Shown here: positions 1-5,743 of the stretch, one piece after another
Layout: each line of letters starts with the position of its first letter
Position numbering within the stretch: the first letter of the stretch is position 1
Origin: an uncultured Clostridia bacterium
GTDB lineage: Bacteria; Bacillota_A; Clostridia; TANB77; CAG-508
Length of the DNA: 8,924 bases
Direction: 5' to 3'
Assembly: GCA_947628465.1 (NCBI GenBank)
Contig: CANQZZ010000053.1
Coordinates: 1 to 8,924, forward strand
Notes under the pieces: model-generated
What the model was told of the DNA's origin: nothing
Seen by the model: only the letters and a program-made list of their open reading frames with translations
Database searches by the model: none
Translations under genes and position numbers: made by a program

Positions 1-143
1 ACTGGTAATAAAATTACATATTCTTCATCTTCATATTCTATTAAATCTAAAAATTCAAATTGTACTTCTTTTCCTTCCTCATCATTTAAAACTATAATGT
101 TGTCTAATTCTTCATCCATTTCATCATTATTTTCAAAATCCAT
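1..143 (-). CDS. DUF1292 (YrzB-like) family protein, 3' end cut by window edge
   Basis: Partial: only the first 47 codons are inside the window and the frame is still open at base 1. The ATG at 143-141 is preceded by AAAGGAG with about 11 bases of spacing. The visible N-terminus is very acidic (begins MDFENNDEMDEELDNIIVL) and continues with a NDEEGKE turn and an FEFLDLIEYEDEEYVILLP stretch, the pattern of small DUF1292 proteins: acidic leader, then a short beta-rich domain. The family has no established biochemical function. Its position directly downstream of ireB and ruvX is the order commonly found in Bacillota (yrzL-yrrK-yrzB in Bacillus) and supports the call. The 89-base gap before it is the largest in the operon and could hold an extra promoter. 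Confidence 0.85.
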   Translation of the reverse strand, partial: MDFENNDEMDEELDNIIVLNDEEGKEVQFEFLDLIEYEDEEYVILLP

Positions 144-199
144 TATTCTTTTGTCTCCTTTCAAGTTTTTATTATTTTATTAATATTAAAATCATATTA

Positions 200-228
200 C
201 TTATATCATATAGTTATATTTTTTGCAA
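200..228 (-). promoter_or_regulatory. Possible internal sigma-A promoter before the DUF1292 gene
   Basis: On the minus strand TTGCAA (228-223) is followed after 17 bases by TATAAG (205-200), about 57 bases before the DUF1292 start. The spacing is ideal and the -10 is 5/6, but the -35 is only 4/6. In sequence this AT-rich such matches arise by chance, so this is a weak call. Confidence 0.3.
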
Positions 229-232
229 TATA

Positions 233-646
233 TTAATTTTTATTTATATAAGTTTCTAATATGTATACTGCTGATATGGTATCTACTAAATCTTTTTTTC
301 TTTTTTTATTGATATCCAAGTCATTCATCGTTCTGTGAGCTTGTACAGTTGTTAGTCTTTCATCTTGTGATACTATTTTTATTTTATTATATTTACATTT
401 TAATTTGTGAATAAACTGTTCTGTTATTTCTGCTCTTTTGCTTTTGTCACCATTTAGGTAAAGTGGCATTCCTACTACTATTGTTTCTATTTCATATTGA
501 TTAATTATTTTATCTAATTCAGATAATAGTAGTTTGTCATTACCATTGTGTTTAATTGTTTTTAACCCTTGTGCTGTTATTTTTAATTCATCAGTTATTG
601 CTATTCCTACTCTTGCTTCTCCATAATCTATTCCTAATACTCTCAT
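233..646 (-). CDS. ruvX: RuvX/YqgF family Holliday-junction resolvase-like nuclease
   Basis: A 137-residue protein of normal length for the YqgF/RuvX family, which has an RNase H fold. Members are variously implicated in Holliday junction resolution and in 16S rRNA 5' processing, so the cellular substrate here is uncertain. Visible family motifs are the N-terminal GIDYGEARVGIA (residues 5-16, catalytic-type D7), VVGMPLYLNG (57-66), SQDERLTT (93-100, acidic D95/E96) and the C-terminal VDTISAVYILETYI (121-134, D122), so the acidic active-site set looks intact. The ATG at 646 is one base after the ireB stop codon and has only a weak ribosome site inside the end of ireB, which suggests translational coupling. 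The ireB-ruvX-DUF1292 order is the conserved Bacillota arrangement. Confidence 0.95.
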   Translation of the reverse strand: MRVLGIDYGEARVGIAITDELKITAQGLKTIKHNGNDKLLLSELDKIINQYEIETIVVGMPLYLNGDKSKRAEITEQFIHKLKCKYNKIKIVSQDERLTTVQAHRTMNDLDINKKRKKDLVDTISAVYILETYINKN

Positions 647-647
647 A

Positions 648-902
648 TTAATCTTCTAATCCTATATAATTCTTAACCATATTTTCTAGTAATTCATCTC
701 TTTCAATCATTCTAATTAAATTTCTAGCATTATTATGGCTTGTTATATATGTTGGATCTCCTGATAAAATATATCCAACTATTTGATTTATTGGGTTATA
801 TCCTTTTTCAACTAATGCTTCATATACTTCTTTTAATATTTCTTTTGCTTTTATGTTTTTATCTCTTTCTACCTTAAAGTTCATTGTTTTATCACTTATC
901 AT
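648..902 (-). CDS. ireB: IreB family regulatory phosphoprotein (UPF0297)
   Basis: An 84-residue protein, almost diagnostic by sequence: DKTMNF near the N-terminus, then [19 protein letters not shown] (26-44), [11 protein letters not shown] (46-56), [16 protein letters not shown] (58-73). In Enterococcus faecalis IreB is phosphorylated on N-terminal threonines by the PASTA-domain kinase IreK and acts as a negative regulator of cephalosporin resistance. T6 in DKTM is the likely counterpart of one of those sites (inference). The start is ATG 902: AGGAGGT at 915-909 lies 6 bases upstream, and the product then begins as the family does. An in-frame ATG at 923 would lie upstream of that ribosome site and add seven non-family residues. 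The gene begins 11 bases after the GAF/GGDEF gene ends, and its ribosome site overlaps that gene's TAG stop. Confidence 0.95.
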   Translation of the reverse strand: MISDKTMNFKVERDKNIKAKEILKEVYEALVEKGYNPINQIVGYILSGDPTYITSHNNARNLIRMIERDELLENMVKNYIGLED

Positions 903-908
903 AATATT

Positions 909-915
909 ACCTCCT
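909..915 (-). promoter_or_regulatory. Ribosome binding site of ireB, fused to the upstream stop codon
   Basis: AGGAGGT on the minus strand, 6 bases before ATG 902. Its first two bases are the last two of the TAG stop (916-914) of the GAF/GGDEF gene. It decides in favour of the 902 start and implies coupled translation. Confidence 0.8.
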
Positions 916-2017
916 ATATACAATTAATATTACTTTCATTTTTATCACAATCATCTAAGTATTCTTCTAATTTTTTAGTTACAGATTCTAATCCCGTTCC
1001 TTTGTAATAAGTTGTAAGGACAAAATTAGTAATTGGCACAGCACATATTACTTTTTGCTTTTTCCCATCTTTTATTTTCTTTACTGGTACCTTTATTTGT
1101 TCTATTTCTTCTTTCAAATTCTTTATAAATTCTAAAACTGAGTCCATATCTACACCTGAAAAAGCTATTGCAAATTTAGGTCCCATATATCTTACAAAAA
1201 CATACTGTGATGCAATACTTTTTTTAATTGCATTACTTATTCTAACAATTATGTCTGTACCTATATTTCTTCCGAATTTTTCATTTATTTGTTCTATATT
1301 CATAATACTAAACATACATATAGAACTTTGTGGATACTTATCTATTATTCTTTTCCCTTTTCCATATAAATATTCAGCAGAATTTAATCCTGTATTTTTA
1401 TCTATTCTATATATATTTTCTATTGTATTTTGATAAGAAACAGTTTTTATTACTGCTACTATATTTTCCCTTACTACACCTAGTACACTTGTGTCGATAT
1501 TATCAAAAGCATGTGCTTCACTACTTTCTATAATCCAATATCCTATATATATATTGTCTATATATAAAGGGAAAAACATTGCTGATTTTGCTCTTTTCAT
1601 TTCTAATTTTTGATAACTTAATTTTTCTTCTGGTCCATTAATAGTAACATATTTTGGTGTTGCTGTTTCTATACTATCTTTAAACATTTCTTCTGTATGA
1701 AGATTTTTCATAGTTTCCCAATGTTTTTCATCAACATTTGAAGCTTTAATTTCATATTCTGCTCCATTAAATACAACTATTGTTGAATACTTTATTGAAA
1801 ATTTTTCTATTAATATGTTGTTTATTATTTCTAGTTTGTTTTTAACAGAAGAATCTTTTCCTATTGTATCTAAAAAATCTTGTAATACATTTAAGTTAGA
1901 TATTCTATCACTTATATTGCTAAAAGATTTTATTTTTTTATATATGTTTAAATTATATACTATTAATCCTATTATAATTAAAACTAGTAATATTATAATG
2001 ATAAAAAATAAGTTCAA
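914..2017 (-). CDS. Membrane-anchored GAF domain protein with degenerate GGDEF domain
   Basis: A 367-residue protein. The start is TTG 2017, supported by GAGGTGA ending 4 bases upstream; no ATG gives a complete membrane segment. Residues 3-22 form one transmembrane helix (nearly all I/L/V/F). A short helical linker to about 55 follows, then a GAF-like sensor region (about 60-195, with strands such as YSTIVVFNG and [19 protein letters not shown]). A GGDEF-fold domain (about 200-355) starts with [12 protein letters not shown], like the DxLTGLxN opening of diguanylate cyclases, and contains [12 protein letters not shown]. The catalytic signature is lost: GGDEF is MGPKF (278-282), and the two metal-binding Asp positions appear to be S237 and M239. 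It is therefore probably not a cyclase. It could bind a nucleotide or act as a protein-interaction domain (inference). It lies between the TadZ-like gene (26-base gap) and ireB (11-base gap). Confidence 0.8.
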   Translation of the reverse strand: MNLFFIIIILLVLIIIGLIVYNLNIYKKIKSFSNISDRISNLNVLQDFLDTIGKDSSVKNKLEIINNILIEKFSIKYSTIVVFNGAEYEIKASNVDEKHWETMKNLHTEEMFKDSIETATPKYVTINGPEEKLSYQKLEMKRAKSAMFFPLYIDNIYIGYWIIESSEAHAFDNIDTSVLGVVRENIVAVIKTVSYQNTIENIYRIDKNTGLNSAEYLYGKGKRIIDKYPQSSICMFSIMNIEQINEKFGRNIGTDIIVRISNAIKKSIASQYVFVRYMGPKFAIAFSGVDMDSVLEFIKNLKEEIEQIKVPVKKIKDGKKQKVICAVPITNFVLTTYYKGTGLESVTKKLEEYLDDCDKNESNINCI

Positions 2018-2043
2018 GTTATCACCTCTTATTCAACGTCTTT

Positions 2044-4527
2044 TTATTGGTATTTTCTTTTCATCTTTTTTAATGTATCATTCATATTATTTGAAAAATC
2101 ATTGCTGTATCTATCTCCTCTTGGTGAATATGTTTGTTTGTTTATTAATGGATATATCATATTGCATAACTCTTTTAATGCAGTCATAAATTGTTTGCTA
2201 TATCCATTTAATGATATTGAACATGTTATTACAGAGTCTAAATACTTAATATAGTTTTGCATTTCAAATGGTATTACACAATATGGAACACTTTCCCTAT
2301 CAAATAAATCTTTCATATATGACATAGAAGGATCATTATATTTTGATATTCCTCCTATTAATGTTTTTATTGATACACTTTTTATATTTACACTTTTATT
2401 AATTACAATTTTTAATTTTTCTTGTTTAAGTACTCCTTTAGATTGCATATTTCGTAAAAATGCTGTAAGTGGTTGCATTGTTAATACATCCATGCTTTGT
2501 ACAAGATATATTTCTTGAGAAGCACTAAAGTATTCCATAGGAGTATCAAAATCACAATCTATTAAAACTACTGAATAGTTTTTTACAAGTGTAGATAGTA
2601 TATTTTCTGCATCTGTATATTGATTTTCCTCTTCTGGTAGTGAAGTGTATACAGTTAGATTTTTATTAACTTTAACTCCATCAGCTATACCACTTCTTAA
2701 TTTATTTATACTTTCCTGAGCTGTTTTCATTAATTGTTCTTCACTGTTTGTATATATATAATATGCATTTTTTGTTTTTGTCATATCTAATATTGCAGTT
2801 TGTATTCCCATTGACGCAAGCAAATGTGCTGCATTATTTACAATAAATGATGTACCATTTTTTGTTGTTCCTACAAAACTTACTATTTTTTTATCTTTTG
2901 TAAGCGAATCTGCTAAATTAGAATTTTGAACTGGTCTATACTGTGTATTAACGATATTTGTATCTTTATCTATATCTTCAAAATTAAAATCATCTAATTC
3001 ATTGTTGTTATCTATATTATTATTTTCAATACTATTAACTTCGATATTATTATTTGCTATAACCTTATCTGGTTCTTCATTATCATCAGATGCTAAATCA
3101 AATAAATCTATATCATTATCACTATCTGCTGTATATTCTTCAGGAGTATTTACAATTGGCTCGCTGTCATCTAAATCAAATAAATCAATAGAATCATCTT
3201 CAGCAGTATAATTTTCTTTTAATTCTCCAGTTTCTTCTTTTTCATTTAATTCATCATCAATATTAAATAAGTCTATTAATTCATCATCATTTTCTGTATT
3301 TTCTTGTTCTTTAACATCTTCTACTGGAGGATTTTTTCTAGGTCTACCTCTTCCTCTTTTTGGCTTGTTTTCTTGCATTTCTGATGCAGGTACTATTTTT
3401 CTAGGTCTACCTCTTCCTCTTTTTACTGGAGCACTTTCTACTATTTCATTTTCTTCTATACTTTGATTTTGGTCAAGATTTGATTCATAATCTTCTACTT
3501 CGTTACTTTCATTGCTATCATTATCAACTACATGAGAGTTTTCAATTAATTCATCTAACTCTGCAAATGTTGAATTATTAATTTCATCATCAAAAGGACT
3601 TCCTCCTACTTCTTCAAAACTCTCCTGTGGTCTTGTATTTGTTATCAACTTTTTAACTTGATTTTTATTAACTTCTGATGGTATAACAATTGGTTTTGAC
3701 ATGTTTACTTTGTTTGATTCATCATCAAGCATTTCTACTTGTATAGATTGAGCTTTTTTTACTTCCTCTCTCTTGTTTTTCCTATAATTATTATAGTTAT
3801 TAAGTTGCGTATTTGTTGCTGCATTATTTCCACCAAATGATGCTAATTGCTGATATTTTGGAGACCTTTCTTCCAAAACTGCTTTTACACCTATAGGTAG
3901 ATATCTTATTATAATTTTTAATTGTGCATCATTATATTGTGAAACAATGTTATTAAAGCTATCTACATATTTGTCTTCATTCCTTCCAAGTCTTTTATAA
4001 TGTGCTAATATATTTTGCACTTCTGCTTCACTAACACTATCTTCACTTTCTGTTTGATAATTAACATTATCTATTTCTATTTTATAGTATTGCTTTGCTT
4101 CTTTCTTTGTTCTAGGCTGATGTATTAATCTGCAAACTTCATCAGTGCTTCTGTCTTGTCCTATTATAGCACTATATATTCCTATCCCAAATAATTTAGA
4201 TAGCATACTATCTGATTTATTTCTTCTGTCACTACATATAAATATAATATCTGTATCATTACCTTCTTCATTAGTTGCTTCATCACTTATGTTATCTAAT
4301 TTCTCAAATAAAAATTTATCTATTGCATCATAATTATTATTAGCAAATGGCTCTAAATCTTCACTGATAACTACTCTATCATAAGTTCTATCCTTTTGTA
4401 ATTCTTTTACAATTGCATTAAAGTAATATACATTTTTATATGATAATATTTCTCTGTAATTTTTTTGATATTTTTTTAAAATTGCATTCGAAATATCATC
4501 ATTATTAACTGCAAATAAAACTTTCAT
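2044..4527 (-). CDS. TadZ/CpaE-like protein: pseudo-receiver, AT-hook linker, degenerate ParA/MinD-type domain
   Basis: An 827-residue protein starting at ATG 4527, with GGAGGGG ending 9 bases upstream and within the end of the preceding gene. Residues 1-150 look like a receiver-type alpha/beta domain without the usual phosphoacceptor pattern (VVISEDL 52-58, IIFICSD 94-100, FGIGIYSAIIG 113-123). A helical segment (about 168-226) follows. Residues 300-545 form a long acidic, Asn/Asp/Glu-rich linker, probably disordered, with two AT-hook motifs (RGRGRPRK at 370-377 and 391-398) and three IDLF-type repeats (416-482). Residues 546-795 resemble a MinD/ParA/CpaE ATPase: GTTKNGTS (553-560) at the Walker A position with the P-loop lysine replaced by Thr, and VVLIDCD (653-659) as Walker B. 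The C-terminus is basic (KKMKRKYQ). TadZ/CpaE proteins place pilus or secretion machinery at the pole. Whether this one does is unknown, and no Tad secretion genes are in view. Confidence 0.7.
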   Translation of the reverse strand: MKVLFAVNNDDISNAILKKYQKNYREILSYKNVYYFNAIVKELQKDRTYDRVVISEDLEPFANNNYDAIDKFLFEKLDNISDEATNEEGNDTDIIFICSDRRNKSDSMLSKLFGIGIYSAIIGQDRSTDEVCRLIHQPRTKKEAKQYYKIEIDNVNYQTESEDSVSEAEVQNILAHYKRLGRNEDKYVDSFNNIVSQYNDAQLKIIIRYLPIGVKAVLEERSPKYQQLASFGGNNAATNTQLNNYNNYRKNKREEVKKAQSIQVEMLDDESNKVNMSKPIVIPSEVNKNQVKKLITNTRPQESFEEVGGSPFDDEINNSTFAELDELIENSHVVDNDSNESNEVEDYESNLDQNQSIEENEIVESAPVKRGRGRPRKIVPASEMQENKPKRGRGRPRKNPPVEDVKEQENTENDDELIDLFNIDDELNEKEETGELKENYTAEDDSIDLFDLDDSEPIVNTPEEYTADSDNDIDLFDLASDDNEEPDKVIANNNIEVNSIENNNIDNNNELDDFNFEDIDKDTNIVNTQYRPVQNSNLADSLTKDKKIVSFVGTTKNGTSFIVNNAAHLLASMGIQTAILDMTKTKNAYYIYTNSEEQLMKTAQESINKLRSGIADGVKVNKNLTVYTSLPEEENQYTDAENILSTLVKNYSVVLIDCDFDTPMEYFSASQEIYLVQSMDVLTMQPLTAFLRNMQSKGVLKQEKLKIVINKSVNIKSVSIKTLIGGISKYNDPSMSYMKDLFDRESVPYCVIPFEMQNYIKYLDSVITCSISLNGYSKQFMTALKELCNMIYPLINKQTYSPRGDRYSNDFSNNMNDTLKKMKRKYQ
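3082..3282 (-). repeat. Three degenerate acidic repeats (IDLF motif) inside the TadZ-like gene
   Basis: The encoded linker repeats a short pattern three times: ELIDLFNIDDE (416-426), SIDLFDLDDSEP (446-457) and DIDLFDLASDD (472-482). The last two are each preceded by YTAE or YTAD, giving a unit of about 26 residues. At the DNA level the core AAATCAAATAAATC (plus strand) is shared by the latter two. Such regularly spaced hydrophobic islands in an acidic linker are typical of short protein-docking motifs; the partner is unknown. Confidence 0.6.
3333..3424 (-). repeat. 29-bp in-frame direct repeat encoding two AT-hooks
   Basis: Bases 3333-3361 and 3396-3424 are identical over 29 bp and start 63 bases (21 codons) apart. 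Each encodes RGRGRPRK, the AT-hook core that inserts into the minor groove of A/T-rich DNA in known AT-hook proteins. Nucleotide identity exceeding that of the surrounding linker suggests a local tandem duplication. Confidence 0.8.
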
Positions 4528-4532
4528 GCTTT

Positions 4533-4940
4533 TTAACCCCTCCAACCTCTTACTACTATTGCAAATATTAATGGTAATACTTGGCATATAACAAGTATCG
4601 TTATAAATGTTACAATTAAGGCAAATCCTTTGTGTCTCATATCTAATCTTCTAGTTCCAATGACATATTGATATAGAGCACCCATTGCTATTCCTATAAA
4701 GCATAAAGGTATGCTATATATCCTAATAGCATTTAATATTAATGCTGTATTTCCATAAGTCTCTGAACCATATTTCCTTTGATATTCTTCCTGCTGTGTT
4801 TTCACCTCGTTTTTCATATCCATTAGCTCACTTGCTGTATTTGTTTCCATTGTGTTTTTAGTTTCTACAGCAAAAGTGGCTGTTCCCAATGATATTAGCA
4901 TTATTGTTAGTATAATACTTACTAAAAATATTTTTTTCAT
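4533..4940 (-). CDS. Small secreted two-transmembrane protein, pilin-like (VirB2/TrbC-type layout), function unknown
   Basis: A 135-residue protein starting at ATG 4940, with GGAGG ending 8 bases upstream. An in-frame ATG at 4955 overlaps that ribosome site and is rejected. The protein begins with a clear signal peptide (MKK, hydrophobic core to about 20, likely cleavage after TATFA at residue 24). A charged, possibly helical stretch (25-63, many E/K/Q) follows, then two hydrophobic helices (about 66-94 and 105-130) joined by a basic loop GTRRLDMRHKG (95-105). Signal peptide plus two helices with a short polar loop is the layout of VirB2/TrbC-type pilin subunits, but I recognise no family sequence signature, so this is only an analogy. 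Its last residues (RGWRG) are encoded by bases that also serve as the next gene's ribosome site. It is the first gene of the six-gene operon. Confidence 0.75.
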   Translation of the reverse strand: MKKIFLVSIILTIMLISLGTATFAVETKNTMETNTASELMDMKNEVKTQQEEYQRKYGSETYGNTALILNAIRIYSIPLCFIGIAMGALYQYVIGTRRLDMRHKGFALIVTFITILVICQVLPLIFAIVVRGWRG

Positions 4941-4983
4941 TGTTGTTTCCTCCATTATTACATTTCCTTTTTCTACTTATAAT

Positions 4984-5012
4984 ATCATACAATATAATAG
5001 AAAAAATATCAA
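4984..5012 (-). promoter_or_regulatory. Sigma-A type promoter of the six-gene operon
   Basis: On the minus strand TTGATA (5012-5007), exactly 17 bases, then TATGAT (4989-4984); each hexamer matches the consensus at 5 of 6 positions. Initiation would fall near 4977, leaving a leader of about 37 bases that contains the GGAGG site of the first gene. It lies downstream of the spoVG terminator, so the operon has its own start. Confidence 0.6.
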
Positions 5013-5100
5013 GAAATATTAGCAGAATTTTGAAAAAAATTCTTTGCTTTATAATATAATTAATTATAAAATATGACATAATTCTAAAAAATATATATGT

Positions 5101-5128
5101 AAAAGAAAAAAGCACCTTAAAAGGTGCT
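5101..5128 (-). terminator. Intrinsic terminator of spoVG
   Basis: Inverted repeat AGCACCTT (5111-5118) / AAGGTGCT (5121-5128), about 7 bp of stable stem. On the minus strand it is followed directly by a T-rich run (TTTTTTCTTTT). It begins 13 bases after the spoVG stop codon and separates spoVG from the downstream operon. Confidence 0.9.
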
Positions 5129-5141
5129 TTTATTTATTTTA

Positions 5142-5426
5142 TTATTCTGCTGATTCTTCACTAACTCCTTCAGCCTCTGGAGCATTGTATGCTTCTAAAA
5201 TAGCTGTTTGAATTTTTTCTCTTGTTTCAGCATTGATTGGATGAGCTATATCTTTAAATTCTCCGTTAGGAGTCTTTCTACTTGGCATAGCTATAAATAA
5301 TCCATTTTGACTTTCGATAACTTTAATATCATGAATTACGAATTCATTATCGAATGTTACAGAAGCAACAGCTTTCATTCTGTTTTCTGAATTTACCTTT
5401 CTTAAACGTACATCTGTTATTTGCAT
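5142..5426 (-). CDS. spoVG: SpoVG, RNA/DNA-binding regulatory protein
   Basis: A 94-residue protein closely following known Spo[14 protein letters not shown] (1-12), [23 protein letters not shown] (spanning 16-38), [23 protein letters not shown] (spanning 43-65) and a short acidic tail ([13 protein letters not shown]). SpoVG is a small nucleic-acid-binding regulator. In Bacillus it affects septation and the spore cortex, and in Staphylococcus and Listeria it affects virulence and resistance traits. ATG 5426 is chosen because AAGGCGGTG lies 9 bases upstream and the product then starts as the family does; the in-frame GTG at 5438 falls inside that ribosome site. It is a single-gene unit with a sigma-H promoter and its own terminator. 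Confidence 0.97.
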   Translation of the reverse strand: MQITDVRLRKVNSENRMKAVASVTFDNEFVIHDIKVIESQNGLFIAMPSRKTPNGEFKDIAHPINAETREKIQTAILEAYNAPEAEGVSEESAE

Positions 5427-5435
5427 TTTGTGTAG

Positions 5436-5444
5436 CACCGCCTT
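5436..5444 (-). promoter_or_regulatory. Ribosome binding site of spoVG (AAGGCGGTG)
   Basis: One mismatch (central C) from the ideal AAGGAGGTG, 9 bases before ATG 5426. It contains the alternative GTG start and so rules it out. The divergent murC gene carries the same variant core. Confidence 0.7.
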
Positions 5445-5494
5445 CCAATGTTTTTATTATATTTATACATATTTTTTATCTATGTATGTATATT

Positions 5495-5523
5495 ATATTC
5501 GCCAAAAAAAGTTTTTTTCCTTC
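5495..5523 (-). promoter_or_regulatory. Sigma-H promoter of spoVG
   Basis: On the minus strand GAAGGAAAA (5523-5515), 11 bases, then GGCGAATAT (5503-5495). This fits the Bacillus sigma-H pattern RnAGGAwWW, 11-12 bases, RnnGAATww at every specified position. spoVG is the classic sigma-H-dependent gene in Bacillus, so sequence and context agree. The 11-base spacer is nearly all the short A-run/C/T-run palindrome at 5504-5518. Initiation would be near 5489, with a leader of about 60 bases. Confidence 0.8.
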
Positions 5524-5646
5524 TTTATTTTACATATTATTTTTTTATTATTATTAACTTTTTTATAACTATTGCATATTATATACAAATTGTTTATATT
5601 GCTTAATACATGCTTTATTTGAATAATTTTTATTACATTGTTACTT

Positions 5647-5683
5647 TAATTTCAGTAAAATATATAAATTTTATCTGAAATTA
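5647..5683. repeat. Imperfect 15-bp inverted repeat just upstream of the murC promoter
   Basis: The left arm (5647-5661, containing TTTCAG then TAAAAT) pairs with the right arm (5668-5683, containing ATTTTA then CTGAAA) over 15 bp, with one bulged T at 5674 and a 6-base centre. It ends where the murC -35 hexamer begins. It could be an operator for a dimeric regulator; it has no good T-run to be a terminator. No known box is recognised. Confidence 0.55.
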
Positions 5684-5712
5684 TTGAATTTTTTCAATTT
5701 TACATATATAAT
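5684..5712 (+). promoter_or_regulatory. Sigma-A type promoter of murC
   Basis: TTGAAT (5684-5689), 17 bases, perfect TATAAT (5707-5712). Initiation near 5719 gives a leader of about 25 bases with the ribosome site at 5726-5733. This placement also argues against the in-frame TTG at 5684 as the translation start. A 6-bp inverted repeat ATTGAA/TTCAAT (5683-5698) overlaps the -35. Confidence 0.7.
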
Positions 5713-5725
5713 TTCTTTCGTGAGA

Positions 5726-5733
5726 AAGGCGGT
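5726..5733 (+). promoter_or_regulatory. Ribosome binding site of murC (AAGGCGGT)
   Basis: Ten bases before ATG 5744. It decides the start against the longer frame opening at TTG 5684, which has no ribosome site and lies in the promoter. Confidence 0.7.
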
Positions 5734-5743
5734 AATTTCTAAA

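Larger units (their letters stand above)
5427..5743. other. Divergent spoVG-murC intergenic region
   Basis: About 317 bases, overwhelmingly A/T, with no credible gene. Towards spoVG it holds the leader with an AAGGCGGTG ribosome site and the sigma-H promoter (5495-5523). The middle (5524-5646) is plain A/T-rich sequence with one unsupported TATAAT on the minus strand (5583-5578). Towards murC there is an imperfect dyad (5647-5683), a sigma-A promoter (5684-5712) and the murC ribosome site (5726-5733). Confidence 0.7.

Noticed and set aside
903..923. Longer ireB start at ATG 923
   Set aside because: It would place the AGGAGGT site inside the coding region and add residues not seen in the IreB family; it also overlaps the upstream gene's end.
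1251..1533. Plus-strand open frames over the GAF/GGDEF gene, and similar ones over the TadZ-like, uppP and dpaA genes
   Set aside because: Antisense shadows of A/T-rich genes, with no ribosome sites, hydrophobic low-complexity products and no family likeness.
3157..3192. Resemblance of LFDLD in the TadZ-like linker to a eukaryotic clathrin-box motif
   Set aside because: A five-residue match in an acidic linker is expected by chance and there is no biological context for clathrin in this bacterium.
4528..4587. Longer TadZ-like start at ATG 4587
   Set aside because: It overlaps the upstream gene by 55 bases, has no ribosome site, and the extra 20 residues precede a clear receiver-like strand that starts at MKVLFAV.
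4858..5115. Minus-strand open frame of 85 codons upstream of the pilin-like gene
   Set aside because: It runs through the spoVG terminator tail, the operon promoter and the first gene's ribosome site, in another frame. Its product is low-complexity I/F/N/K and looks like no family.
5578..5583. TATAAT on the minus strand as a second spoVG promoter
   Set aside because: No acceptable -35 hexamer lies 16-18 bases upstream; isolated TATAAT is expected by chance in this composition.
5684..5743. N-terminal extension of murC from TTG 5684
   Set aside because: The stretch contains the -35 and -10 elements; the ribosome site and family alignment place the start at 5744.
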